From: Pelomonas sp. Root1444
GTDB lineage: Bacteria; Pseudomonadota; Gammaproteobacteria; Burkholderiales; Burkholderiaceae_C
Length of the DNA: 64,000 bases
NCBI RefSeq assembly: GCF_001426885.1
Contig: NZ_LMFP01000008.1
Span: 14,220-78,219, forward strand
Reading direction: 5' to 3'
Of this stretch, positions 45,918 to 54,716 are shown in pieces. Position 1 is the stretch's first letter; each line of letters opens with the position of its first letter. Made by a program: the position numbers and the translations under genes. Below the pieces are notes generated by a model. That model saw nothing but the letters and a program-made list of their open reading frames with translations. It was not told the origin of the DNA and did no database searches.

Positions 45918-47588
45918 TCAGATCAAATCTTTGACATCCAGCCCGAATGCGAAACCGTTGCCCTCGTGCGCGAGCACCGCGTTGATCTGCGCGCCGTGCC
46001 CGGTCGGCTGCACCTGCACGATGCCGAAGTTGAACTGGTTGACCACGTCGCGCAAGGTCGAGGTGATGCCGGGCGCCACCGAGAACGACTCGTCGATGAA
46101 GGTGCCGACCAGCGGCTGGGTGTCGTCGATCTGGCTGATGCCGGACGACGTCAGCGACACCGCGCTGGCGTTCTGCAGCTGCGCCTTGAGGTCGAAGATG
46201 CAGCCGATATGGATGTCGCCCGAGAGGAAGACCAGCGCGCGCATCGACGCCGCGTTGCGATTGAGCTTCCGTGCCGCGAAGGCCTTCTGGATCAGCTCCT
46301 TCTGCTCGGGCCGCGCATAGCGATGCGACCACTGATCGCGCGCCTCGTCCAGGTTCGAGACCTGGAATGCGCCGATGTTGGGTTGCACACCCGTTCGGCT
46401 GGCGATCTTGCTGCTGAGGATCGCCTTCACCAGTTCGACCTTGGAGCTGCTCGACTCGGGGTGGAACAGTGCCTCTTCGTCGCCGCGCTTGAACGCTTCA
46501 ACGTCGTCCGTGCGTTCGCCCATCAAGCGCTGGGTCTGGCCGTCCGGGTCTTGTGACGCGACCGGCGTGGGCGTCACGATCGCGAGCGCGTCGATGTCGT
46601 CCGGAAGGTTCGCGAACACCGCGTCGATGAACTGCCATTGACGCAGGCCGAGGATCGGCTTCTCTTTCGCGGGTCGGAACACGTCGCGCTCTCCCCGGCT
46701 GTCCAGCACCAGCACCAGCACGCGACCGCAGCGGAACACGTACGGCATGCCCAGCCGCTGGCCGTGCGGGACCGGCGATGCGATGTAGTTCGGAAAGGCC
46801 GGGTCGAGTTGCGCCGGGAAGAACGCGTCGCGGTGGTCGCCTGGCAGCGGGTTGCGGCAGCCCTGGAAATGCCAGTACACGTCGCGTGCGTCCTCGAAGA
46901 ACGCGGTCGACTTGCGGAAGATCGCCGCGCCGCGGTTGAAGCGCGCCGCCATCGTTGGACTGTCGGACGCGAGCGATCCCCAGCCGTCGCGGATGTCGTG
47001 GTCATCCCAGACCATGTAGCAGGGGGTATTCGCCAACACACGGCGCACCGGCTCGCGCGACCAGTTGGCGCGGACCTTGTCAGCCATCGCGCGGCGCCGC
47101 GTCACCGGGTCGGAACCGAAGTGGCGTTCGAAGATGTCGGGCTCGTCCTCGTCCATGTAGACCTGGTCGCCCATCATGACGACGAACGAGGGCTTGGCAT
47201 CCTCGACGTGGTCGGCGAAGCGGTCCCAGGCGCCGAGCTGTTCGGCGCCATTGCAGGAGATCACGCTGAACAAGAGGTTCGTCATCGAAGCGGCCGGCGG
47301 CATGGTGCGCACGGTGCCGCTCGCGCCCGGCACGAAGCGGCCGGCGCGGGTCACGCGATAGCGGTAGGCGATGTCAGGCTGCAGGCCGGTGACGAAAGCG
47401 ATCGCGGTGCCGAACTCGACTGCGCCGAACTCGGTGCTCTGAAACGGAAACAGCCCGATGCCTTCAACCCGCAGCGCATAGCGCGACGGGTCGTCGCCGA
47501 CCTGGATCCAGATGCGGGTGGACGTGTCGTCGGTGTGCCCGATCACCGGCCCCAGTTGCAGGCGGCGCGGGGCTCGACGGGTGACCAT
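45918..47588 (-). CDS. PhoD-like metallophosphatase/phosphodiesterase
   Basis: A 556-residue PhoD-family protein. An N-terminal Fn3-like domain (about 10-100, TRIWIQVGDDP to VRTMPP) precedes the metallophosphoesterase core with MMGDQVYMDEDEPD, YMVWDDHDIRDGWGS and LSGDIHIGCIF as metal-binding motifs. Classical PhoD proteins carry a Tat signal; here the N-terminus (MVTRRAPRRLQLGPVIG) has no hydrophobic segment, so the enzyme looks cytoplasmic. It follows an unrecognised 637-residue gene by 57 bases on the same strand, probably in one operon. GC content by eye is lower than in neighbouring genes, so this pair may be acquired. Confidence 0.85.
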   Translation of the reverse strand: MVTRRAPRRLQLGPVIGHTDDTSTRIWIQVGDDPSRYALRVEGIGLFPFQSTEFGAVEFGTAIAFVTGLQPDIAYRYRVTRAGRFVPGASGTVRTMPPAASMTNLLFSVISCNGAEQLGAWDRFADHVEDAKPSFVVMMGDQVYMDEDEPDIFERHFGSDPVTRRRAMADKVRANWSREPVRRVLANTPCYMVWDDHDIRDGWGSLASDSPTMAARFNRGAAIFRKSTAFFEDARDVYWHFQGCRNPLPGDHRDAFFPAQLDPAFPNYIASPVPHGQRLGMPYVFRCGRVLVLVLDSRGERDVFRPAKEKPILGLRQWQFIDAVFANLPDDIDALAIVTPTPVASQDPDGQTQRLMGERTDDVEAFKRGDEEALFHPESSSSKVELVKAILSSKIASRTGVQPNIGAFQVSNLDEARDQWSHRYARPEQKELIQKAFAARKLNRNAASMRALVFLSGDIHIGCIFDLKAQLQNASAVSLTSSGISQIDDTQPLVGTFIDESFSVAPGITSTLRDVVNQFNFGIVQVQPTGHGAQINAVLAHEGNGFAFGLDVKDLI

Positions 47589-47645
47589 GAGCTTCGGTGT
47601 CTTCGTTTCGACGGTGGTCCGGCGGTGACCGGTCTGCCATCCGCC

Positions 47646-49559
47646 TCAGCGCTTGCCGCCGACCGCGCCGCTGCTGCTGCCCGTCAGGCCCTTGCCGATG
47701 GTGGCCAGCATCGCTGCGCTGTCCTGGCCGGTGACGCCCAGTTTGATCAACTCCGGCGGCGTGCCCTCGATCTTCTGGCTCTTGAACAGCGCACGCAGCC
47801 GCGCCACCTCGGTGTTCTGACGTTCCACCTCGGGCGCGTTCTGCAGCACGGTTGCGATGTCCGCCAGCTTGCTGGCGCCTGCCGCCTGCAGCATCTTCAC
47901 TTGTGCGCCATCGAGCTGCAGCAGCTTCGCGGCCTCGCTGAGGCCGACGTTGCGTGCGTCGTCGGCCGGCAGCTTGCGGATCGCGTCGACGAAGATGCCC
48001 ACCACCTTCGGGTCGTTCGCGACGAGTGGCGTTTCCTTCAAGCCGCTGCCGGGGTTGCCGAGCAGGCTGCTCACCTGCTTCTCGATCGTGTTCCAGCGCG
48101 TGATGGTTTCCAGCGCGCGGGTTCGCGTCGAGGTGGTCAGTGACGCTGACGCGCTGCGCACGCCGCCGATGTCGAACAGCCCCTGGTTCAGCGGCACGCG
48201 GAACAGCGGGCTGACGCTGGCGTTGCTGCCGCTGACGACGAACGCGCCATCCGCTTCGGGCCCGCTGGCGAAGCAGGTGCCGAGGAAGCGGTTCTCGCCG
48301 AACAGCACGCCGCGTTCGAGCGGTGAGCGCGCCAATTCGCGCTCGTACTCGTCTCGCAAGGTGTCGAGCCAGACCTCCAGCATGTGCTTGTAGTTGGCGC
48401 TGCCGCGCTGCGACGCCCCGGCCGACGCGCCCGGCGACACCACCGACGCGACCACCAGGCTTTCGCCCAGCCGCAGGCCCCAGAGCTGGACCACTGGGCG
48501 CTTGAAGGTCCCGCTGGTCAGGCCGCCAATGATGTCGATGTCGAGTTCTTCCAGCGGCGTGCCGGCCGGGAAAGTGCGGTTCAGGTAGTTCACCATGCGC
48601 GCGAACTGCAGCAGGGTGCCGTTGAAACGCTCGTCGTAGTTCAGCGGCCCGGGCAGGCTGTCGAGCAGGCAGACTCGGCGCAGCCGGGCGTTGATGCAGA
48701 AGTCCGTTCCCTTCGGCACGACGATCACCGCCGTGAATTCCTGGATGCCCTCGATGCCGCTGGAACGCCGGGCCAGCAGCTGCTGGAACCACAGGTTCGG
48801 GTCCGAGGGGTCGATCGAGAGCTGCTGCAGCGGCTGCGGCGAGAGTGAGAAGCTCAGATGCGGCGTCCCGACGTACTTCGTCGACAAGAGCGAAATGATG
48901 TTCTCCACCCGCGTCGTGTGGCTCAGCAGCTCTCGGCGTTCGTCCGAGGCCTGGCGCGAGGTCGTGTCGACGACCTGCGAGACCGCGCGGTCGCTCCCCA
49001 CGTCGGTGGTGGTGTTGCGCACCGAGCCGCCCAGCGAGAACGGCCCGAGGCTCAGGCCCGCCGAGGCGCTGGCGGTGGTCGTGCTGGAATGGCTGCGCAG
49101 CGATTCGGCCATCTGTGAGCCGCTCTTGCCGATCGCGACGCCGTCCGATTCGCCTTCGTAGGCGTCGGCGCCGATCACGCCGGTCTGCAGCATGCGCCGG
49201 TTCAGCGGTGCGGCCGCATGGAAGTACGGGCGGATCGTGTCGGCGGGCGGCGTGCCGTCGACGTTCGGCCGCACCTTCAGGTCGAGCAGCAGGTGCATGC
49301 ACGGAATGCCTTCGCCAAGAAAGCTTGCCGCCACCTTCGAAAGCTCGGCCGGGAACGACGCCGGCGACACCGACGCGGTGATCTTGACGAACACCAGCCG
49401 CTCGTCGGGGAAGGCGCCGGTCAGGTTCGCATCGTCGGGCTCGAAGAAGAACAGCGACATCGCGGTCTGCGCGGGCTCGCCAGTGACCAGCGGCTGCGTC
49501 GTCGACGCCAGCTTCCACGGGATCTCGATCGGCGGCAGTGCGGCTTCGGGCTCGGCCAT
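47646..49559 (-). CDS. Large protein of unknown function, paired with PhoD-like phosphatase
   Basis: A 637-residue protein I cannot assign. No signal peptide or membrane span is evident. A globular N-terminal region (LFFFEPDDANLTGAFPDERL, FPAELSKVAASFLGEGIPCM) is followed by a Ser/Thr/Gly-rich stretch (about residues 140-190), a central region (PHLSFSLSPQPLQQLSIDPS, TAVIVVPKGTDFCINARLRR), then a helical C-terminus (LSEAAKLLQLDGAQVKMLQA, GVTGQDSAAMLATIGKGLTG). AAGGAG lies 7 bases before the ATG at 49559, which fixes the start. Composition looks less GC-rich than flanking genes. Co-orientation with the PhoD-like gene suggests a joint function, perhaps a structural or toxin-like partner; I do not claim one. 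Confidence 0.75.
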   Translation of the reverse strand: MAEPEAALPPIEIPWKLASTTQPLVTGEPAQTAMSLFFFEPDDANLTGAFPDERLVFVKITASVSPASFPAELSKVAASFLGEGIPCMHLLLDLKVRPNVDGTPPADTIRPYFHAAAPLNRRMLQTGVIGADAYEGESDGVAIGKSGSQMAESLRSHSSTTTASASAGLSLGPFSLGGSVRNTTTDVGSDRAVSQVVDTTSRQASDERRELLSHTTRVENIISLLSTKYVGTPHLSFSLSPQPLQQLSIDPSDPNLWFQQLLARRSSGIEGIQEFTAVIVVPKGTDFCINARLRRVCLLDSLPGPLNYDERFNGTLLQFARMVNYLNRTFPAGTPLEELDIDIIGGLTSGTFKRPVVQLWGLRLGESLVVASVVSPGASAGASQRGSANYKHMLEVWLDTLRDEYERELARSPLERGVLFGENRFLGTCFASGPEADGAFVVSGSNASVSPLFRVPLNQGLFDIGGVRSASASLTTSTRTRALETITRWNTIEKQVSSLLGNPGSGLKETPLVANDPKVVGIFVDAIRKLPADDARNVGLSEAAKLLQLDGAQVKMLQAAGASKLADIATVLQNAPEVERQNTEVARLRALFKSQKIEGTPPELIKLGVTGQDSAAMLATIGKGLTGSSSGAVGGKR

Positions 49560-49652
49560 GGTCAGGCTCCTTCGCGTCGGTGCCGCAGCGTTCGTTCCGA
49601 TTGGTCCGGATCCGTAACGGCCCACGAAAGGTACGAGTGCGTGCCGCCCAGC

Positions 49653-49676
49653 GCCTCCCCTACGCTTAGGGGAGGC
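49653..49676. repeat. Perfect 10-base inverted repeat (hairpin) in divergent intergenic region
   Basis: GCCTCCCCTA-CGCT-TAGGGGAGGC forms a perfect 10-base-pair stem with a 4-base loop. No T run follows on either strand, so it is not an intrinsic terminator. It lies 93 bases upstream of the unknown 637-residue gene and 178 bases upstream of the molybdopterin oxidoreductase gene. An operator or leader-RNA structure is possible. The rest of this 295-base intergenic region shows no other clear feature. Confidence 0.65.
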
Positions 49677-49854
49677 TGCAGAACCCCGCGTTGCAGTTCG
49701 ATCGCAGCTCAGCTTTAACGGCAACTGGCTGTTTCCCGGAGACTTGCCCAGTCATTGACGCCAGCGATGGCTGGCCAGCCTTGTACGGTGACCCTCAGCG
49801 AGCCGGTCGGGCATCCCGCGCGAGAATCGCGGCTCTGCCCCAATCGCGACTCCC

Positions 49855-51852
49855 ATGACCACCCGTACCGTCTACGGCGCCTGCCCCCACGACTGCCCGG
49901 ACACCTGCGCCATGCAGGTCACCGTCGAGAACGAGCGTGTCGTCAAGGTCCAGGGCCGCGCCGACCATCCCAACACCCATGGCGCGCTGTGCACCAAGGT
50001 GTCGCGTTATCCCGAGCGCACCTATCACCCTGAGCGTGTGTTGCATCCGCTCAAGCGTGTCAGCAAGAAGACCGAGGCGCCGGCCTTCGTGCAGGTCAGC
50101 TGGGCCGAGGCCCTTGCCGACATCGCGGCCCGCCTGAAGGCGGTGAAGGACCCGCAGTGCATCCAGCCGTACAGCTACGCAGGCACCATGGGCCTGATCC
50201 AGGGCGAGGCCATGGCCGGGCGGCTGTGGAACGCGCTGGGCGCCGCGCGGCTGGACCGCACCATCTGCGCCTCGGCCGGCGGGGCGGGCCTGGCCGCCAC
50301 CTACGGCCACAAGCTGGGCATGCACACGCGCCACTTCGCCGGCGCCAAGCTCATCATCATCTGGGGCAGCAACAGCATCGCGTCCAACCTGCATTTCTGG
50401 ACGTACGCCAACCAGGCCAAGCGCGAGGGCGCCAAGCTCGTCTGCATCGACCCGCGCAAGACCGAGACCGCCGACAAATGCCACCAGCACATCGCCGTGC
50501 TGCCCGGCACCGACGGCGCGCTGGCGCTGGGCCTGATGCATGAGCTGATTGCCAGCGCCTGGCTGGACCAGGACTACATCGACCGGCACGTCGACGGCTG
50601 GGCCGAGCTGCGCGGCAAGGCGCTGGACTGGCCGCCCGAGCGTGTCGCCGAGGTCTGCGGCATCACCGCCGAAGAGGTGCGCGGCCTGGCGCGCGACTAC
50701 GCCACCATCACGCCCGCGGCCATCCGCATGAACTACGGCCTGCAGCGCGTGCGCGGCGGCGGCAATGCCGTGCGGCTGATCGCGCTGCTGCCCTGCCTGA
50801 CCGGCGCCTGGCGCCACCCCAGCGGCGGCATGCTGCTGTCGGCCTCGGGCTGGAATGCGCCGTTCAAGAACGCCAACCTCGAACGCCCGGACCTGCTGGC
50901 CGGCCGCACACCGCGCATGGTCAACATGAGCACCATCGGCGACGCGCTGCTGCAGGCCGACCCGCCGATCGAGGCGCTGATCGTCTACAACAGCAACCCG
51001 GTCGCGGTGGCGCCCGAGTCGCCCAAGGTGGTGAAGGGCTTCCAGCGCGAGGACTTGTTCACCGTCGTGCTCGAGCACTTCATGACCGACACGGCCGACC
51101 TCGCCGACTACGTGCTGCCCGCCACCACGCAGTTGGAGCACCTGGACGTGCACACCAGCTACGGCCACACCGACGTGGTGATGAACCAGCCGGCCATTGC
51201 GCCGCTGGGCGAGGCCAAGCCCAACACGCAGATCTTCCGCGAGCTGGCCGCGGCGATGGGCCTGACCGACCCGTGCTTTGCCGACACCGACGAGCAGTTG
51301 GCGGCGCAGGCCTTCACGGCCGACATCGACGTGGCCCTGCTGCGCGAGCAAGGCTGGCAGCCGCTGCCCATCGCCGAGGCGCCGTTTGCAGAAGGGGGCT
51401 TCCGCACCCCCAATGGCCGCGCGCAGGCCGCGGGCGCCGACTTCGTGCCCAACTACGAGAGCGCCCGGAGTTCGCCGGAGCTGGCCGCCCGCTACCCGCT
51501 GGCCATGATCTCGCCGCCGGCGCGCAACTTCCTGAACAGCAGCTTCGTCAACGTGAAGAGCCTGCGCGACATCGAGGGCGAGCCGCTCATCGAGATGCAT
51601 GCCGGCGACGCCGCCGCGCGCGGCCTGGTCGACGGCGCGCTGGTCGCGGCCTTCAACGACCGCGGCCGCTACGTTGCCAGGCTCAAGGTCAGCGCGCGTG
51701 CGCGGCCGGGCGTCGTCAACGGGCTGGGCGTCTGGTGGCGCAAGCTGGGCGTGCAGGGCAGCAACGTCAACGAGGTCACGCACCAGCGCCTGACCGACAT
51801 GGGCGAGGCGCCGGCGTTCTACGACTGCCTGGTGCAGGTCGAGGCCGCTTGA
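49855..51852 (+). CDS. Molybdopterin-dependent oxidoreductase with [4Fe-4S] site
   Basis: A 665-residue DMSO-reductase-superfamily protein. Cys10, Cys14, Cys18 and Cys46 (ACPHDCPDTC then GALCTKV) match the N-terminal [4Fe-4S] motif. Molybdopterin-binding segments follow (GSNSIASNLHFW, CIDPRKTETADKCHQH, LPGTDGALALGL), plus a C-terminal molybdopterin guanine dinucleotide domain (MISPPARNFLNSSF, EMHAGDAAARGL). No Tat signal is visible, so it is probably cytoplasmic. The physiological substrate is not evident; similar proteins are annotated only as oxidoreductases. The stop overlaps the following lipoprotein gene start (TTGA). Confidence 0.9.
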   Translation: MTTRTVYGACPHDCPDTCAMQVTVENERVVKVQGRADHPNTHGALCTKVSRYPERTYHPERVLHPLKRVSKKTEAPAFVQVSWAEALADIAARLKAVKDPQCIQPYSYAGTMGLIQGEAMAGRLWNALGAARLDRTICASAGGAGLAATYGHKLGMHTRHFAGAKLIIIWGSNSIASNLHFWTYANQAKREGAKLVCIDPRKTETADKCHQHIAVLPGTDGALALGLMHELIASAWLDQDYIDRHVDGWAELRGKALDWPPERVAEVCGITAEEVRGLARDYATITPAAIRMNYGLQRVRGGGNAVRLIALLPCLTGAWRHPSGGMLLSASGWNAPFKNANLERPDLLAGRTPRMVNMSTIGDALLQADPPIEALIVYNSNPVAVAPESPKVVKGFQREDLFTVVLEHFMTDTADLADYVLPATTQLEHLDVHTSYGHTDVVMNQPAIAPLGEAKPNTQIFRELAAAMGLTDPCFADTDEQLAAQAFTADIDVALLREQGWQPLPIAEAPFAEGGFRTPNGRAQAAGADFVPNYESARSSPELAARYPLAMISPPARNFLNSSFVNVKSLRDIEGEPLIEMHAGDAAARGLVDGALVAAFNDRGRYVARLKVSARARPGVVNGLGVWWRKLGVQGSNVNEVTHQRLTDMGEAPAFYDCLVQVEAA

Positions 51853-52910
51853 TCCGTCGGCTGTTGCTCGTTCCGCTGGCGCTGGCCCTGGGCGGCTGCA
51901 GCGCCCTGGGCCACTGGAGCCAGGCGGCCAACGGCCATCTGGGCATCGTGCGCGCCGCCAAGCCGGTGGACGACTGGCTGGCCGACCCGGCCACGCCGGC
52001 CGACCTCGCCGAGCGCCTGCGCCTGTCGCAACGCATGCGCGATTTCGCCAGCAGCCAGCTGGCCCTGCCGGAGAACAACAGCTACCGCCGCTATGCCGAC
52101 CTGAAGCGCGCGGCCGCCGTCTGGAACGTCATCGCCGCGCCCGAGTTCGGCTTCACGCTCAAGACCTGGTGCTACCCCATCATGGGTTGCGCCGGCTACC
52201 AGGGCTGGTTCGACCTCGACGAGGCGAGGAAGCGCGCCGACGCGCTGAAGGCCGAAGGCTGGGAGGTCCAGGTGCAGCCCATCCCCGCCTACTCGACGCT
52301 GGGCTGGAGCCGGCTGCTGGGCGGAGACCCGCTGCTCAACACCTTCATCCGCTATGCCGAAGGCGAGCTGGCCGCCATGATCTTCCACGAGCTGGCGCAC
52401 CAGCGCGTCTACGCCAGCGACGACACCGGCTTCAACGAGGCCTATGCCAGCGCGGTCGAGCTGCTCGGTGCACGCCAATGGCTGGCCGACAAGCCCGAGG
52501 CATTGGCCGCCTTCGAGGCCGGCCGCGCGCGGCGTGCGCGCTTCCTGGCGCTGGCGCGTGAAGGGCGCGAGCGGCTGCAGAAGGTCTACGACGGCCCGGC
52601 CGAGTTGCGAGCGCAGGGCAAGGCCGCCGTCATGGCCGAACTGCGCGAGCGCGCGCCGCGCGAGGCGCCGGGCTACGAGGCCTGGTTCCAGCGCGCCAAC
52701 AACGCCAACTTCGCCATCCTGTCGGCCTACAGCGACCTCGTGCCGGCCTTCGAGCGGCTGTTCGAGCGTGAGGGGCGGGACTGGAGGCGCTTCCATGCGG
52801 CTGTCGAGCGACTGGTGCCGCTGTCGCGCGAGGAGCGCCGGGCTACATTGCGGAGCCTTGAAGGAGGCACCCCGCATGAAGCTGACCCTGCGCCGCGTCA
52901 AACCCGCTGA
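51849..52910 (+). CDS. Predicted aminopeptidase lipoprotein (zinc HExxH)
   Basis: A 353-residue lipoprotein. A TTG start overlapping the upstream stop opens a signal peptide with lipobox (ALGGC, Cys17). The body matches the family of predicted aminopeptidases: WCYPIMGCAGYQGWFD (residues 107-122), the zinc-binding HELAH (His180, Glu181, His184) and the downstream ligand Glu in FNEAYAS (Glu197). A helical C-terminal region follows. It is expected to be membrane-anchored facing the periplasm. The frame is open upstream inside the molybdopterin gene; the TTG start is chosen because it alone gives the lipoprotein signal. Its end overlaps the GNAT gene by 35 bases. Confidence 0.86.
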   Translation: MIRRLLLVPLALALGGCSALGHWSQAANGHLGIVRAAKPVDDWLADPATPADLAERLRLSQRMRDFASSQLALPENNSYRRYADLKRAAAVWNVIAAPEFGFTLKTWCYPIMGCAGYQGWFDLDEARKRADALKAEGWEVQVQPIPAYSTLGWSRLLGGDPLLNTFIRYAEGELAAMIFHELAHQRVYASDDTGFNEAYASAVELLGARQWLADKPEALAAFEAGRARRARFLALAREGRERLQKVYDGPAELRAQGKAAVMAELRERAPREAPGYEAWFQRANNANFAILSAYSDLVPAFERLFEREGRDWRRFHAAVERLVPLSREERRATLRSLEGGTPHEADPAPRQTR

Positions 52911-53415
52911 CGCCGCGGCCATCGCCGAACAGTTTTCCGACCCCGACGTGTTCGGCGGCACGACGCAACTGCCCTTTGCCAGCGAGGAGCTGTGGGCCCA
53001 GCGCATCGCCGGCATGAACCCGCCGGCCCCGGGCTCCAACGAACTGGTGCTGGCGGCCGTGCTGGGCGACAAGCCCGTGGGCCTGGCCGGCCTGCATCCG
53101 GCCGGCCCCTCGGTGCGCCGCCGCCATGCGATGGGCCTGGGCATCACGGTCGCCAAGGCTGCACAGGGCCAGGGCGTTGGCCAGGCGCTGATGGCGGCAC
53201 TGCTCGACTACGCCGACAACTGGGCGCAGATCCTGCGCATCGAGCTGACGGTCTATCACGACAACGCGCGGGCGATCCGGCTGTACGAGCGCCATGGCTT
53301 CGAGCACGAGGGGCGGCTCAAGGCGTATGCGTTGCGCAATGGCGTTTATGTGGATGTGTTGTCGATGGCGAGGCTGCATCCGAGGCAGCCGTTGGTGCGT
53401 GCCGTTGAGCGGTGA
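52876..53415 (+). CDS. GNAT-family N-acetyltransferase
   Basis: A 179-residue GNAT acetyltransferase that would transfer acetyl from acetyl-CoA to an unknown amine. The start has a strong AAGGAGG site and lies within the aminopeptidase 3' end. Core motifs include MGLGITVAKAAQGQGVGQALM (acetyl-CoA-binding Q/RxxGxG/A at about 98-103), ELTVYHDNARAIRLYERHGF (the C-terminal GNAT signature) and RNGVYVDVLSMARL. The arrangement resembles PhnO/RimJ-like or YhhY-type acetyltransferases; the substrate is not predictable. Confidence 0.88.
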   Translation: MKLTLRRVKPADAAAIAEQFSDPDVFGGTTQLPFASEELWAQRIAGMNPPAPGSNELVLAAVLGDKPVGLAGLHPAGPSVRRRHAMGLGITVAKAAQGQGVGQALMAALLDYADNWAQILRIELTVYHDNARAIRLYERHGFEHEGRLKAYALRNGVYVDVLSMARLHPRQPLVRAVER

Positions 53416-53426
53416 AACGCTGCAGG

Positions 53427-53711
53427 CTATCTCGACACGTCGGTTTTGACGATGTTCACCAAGCCGCCATATGGCGTGCTTGCACACCACGCACTTTTTA
53501 GACCCGTGAGTGCAACTGGACTAAAAAGGCCGGCGGGATCCTCTTCCATTGCCTGAACCAGGCGGGCCAAGCGCTTCTCTCCGATGCCAGGAATTTCCCC
53601 TGCACTCAACCGGCGTGACCATGCAAGAAGGGCCACCAGAGCGGTTCGAGCACGTACCTGCTTCATGTAAGTGCCGCCTTGGTATTCCCAAATGATCGTG
53701 TAAGTGCTCAT
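53427..53711 (-). CDS. Small hypothetical protein with a helix-hairpin-helix-like segment
   Basis: A 94-residue protein I do not recognise. It starts MSTYTIIWEYQGGTY, then has an Ala/Leu-rich helix (RARTALVALLAWSRRL) and IPGIGEKRLARLVQAM, which resembles a helix-hairpin-helix DNA-binding turn (GIGEKRL), and ends GLVNIVKTDVSR. The gene is visibly less GC-rich than its neighbours, suggesting different origin. It sits alone between convergent GNAT and the same-strand aldo/keto reductase, separated by 43 bases from the latter. Confidence that it is a real gene is moderate. Confidence 0.6.
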   Translation of the reverse strand: MSTYTIIWEYQGGTYMKQVRARTALVALLAWSRRLSAGEIPGIGEKRLARLVQAMEEDPAGLFSPVALTGLKSAWCASTPYGGLVNIVKTDVSR

Positions 53712-53754
53712 CGAAGGGTTCGTGTCGTCATCCCGATGCGGCGGCACGCTTGAA

Positions 53755-54714
53755 TCAAGGCAACGCCTGCCCCCGCGCCGCCACATACAGCCGATACCAC
53801 TCCTCCCGGCTCAGCTGAATCTTCACCGCGTCGCCGCACGCCCGGATGCGCTCCGCATTGCCGCTGCCGATGACCGGCTGAATCCCCGCCGGATGCCGCA
53901 GCAGCCAGGCCAGCAGCACGGCATTGGCCGTCGTGCGGTGCGTCTCGGCCACCTCATGCACGACCTTTGCCGCCGCCGAGGCTGTCGGATCGCTGAACCG
54001 CCCTTGCGCCAGCGATCCCCAGGCCTGCAGCTGCACGCCGTGTTGCTGCGCGTACTCCAGCGTGCCCGCCCACGCGTCGCCGCCGGGCCGCGTCGCCGCC
54101 TGTGGGTCGTTGAAGGTGGTGCCCGCGTCGATCGCGTCCAGCTTGGCCAGGCTGATCTCCAGCTGGTTGGCCACCAGCGGCTCGCTCAACGCCGACTGCA
54201 GCCAGCGCATCTGCCCCGCATGCATGTTGGACACGCCCAGATGCCCGACCTTGCCCGCTGCCTTGAGCCGCCCGAAGGCGCGCGCGACCTCGGCGGGCTG
54301 CATCAGCGGGTCGGGGCGGTGCAGCAACAGGATGTCGATGTGCTCGACGGCCAGGCGCCTGAGGATGCCGTCGACGCTGGCCTCGATGTACTCGGCGCTG
54401 AGGTCGTAACGGCCCGGCGTCGTGTCGTCGCCGAAGCGGATGCCGCACTTGCTCTGCAGCCGCACCTTGGCGCGCAGGCCGGCGTCGCGCTTGAGCAGCT
54501 CGCCGAACACGGCCTCGGCCTTGCCTCGGCGGTAGATGTCGGCGTGGTCGAAGAGCTTGATGCCGATGCCCAGCGCCGCTTCGACGGCCGCGTGCGCGTG
54601 GGCGACGTCGGCTTCGGTGACCGGGCCGCCGCTCCAGTCGCCGCCCAGGGCCATGCAGCCGTAGACGAGTGGGCCGACGTGTGTCAGGTGGGCGTTCAGG
54701 GGCAGCGCGGACAT
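53755..54714 (-). CDS. Aldo/keto reductase (YdhF-like)
   Basis: A 319-residue NADPH-dependent oxidoreductase. The catalytic tetrad is complete: Asp56 and Tyr61 (FDHADIY), Lys89 (QSKCG) and His132 (LLLHRPD). GVSNMHAGQM and the C-terminal GIQPVIGSGNAERI cofactor-binding segment match the family, and overall it resembles E. coli YdhF. The physiological substrate is unknown. It lies 2 bases after the Sel1-repeat gene on the same strand, so the two may be co-transcribed. Confidence 0.91.
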   Translation of the reverse strand: MSALPLNAHLTHVGPLVYGCMALGGDWSGGPVTEADVAHAHAAVEAALGIGIKLFDHADIYRRGKAEAVFGELLKRDAGLRAKVRLQSKCGIRFGDDTTPGRYDLSAEYIEASVDGILRRLAVEHIDILLLHRPDPLMQPAEVARAFGRLKAAGKVGHLGVSNMHAGQMRWLQSALSEPLVANQLEISLAKLDAIDAGTTFNDPQAATRPGGDAWAGTLEYAQQHGVQLQAWGSLAQGRFSDPTASAAAKVVHEVAETHRTTANAVLLAWLLRHPAGIQPVIGSGNAERIRACGDAVKIQLSREEWYRLYVAARGQALP

Positions 54715-54716
54715 GA

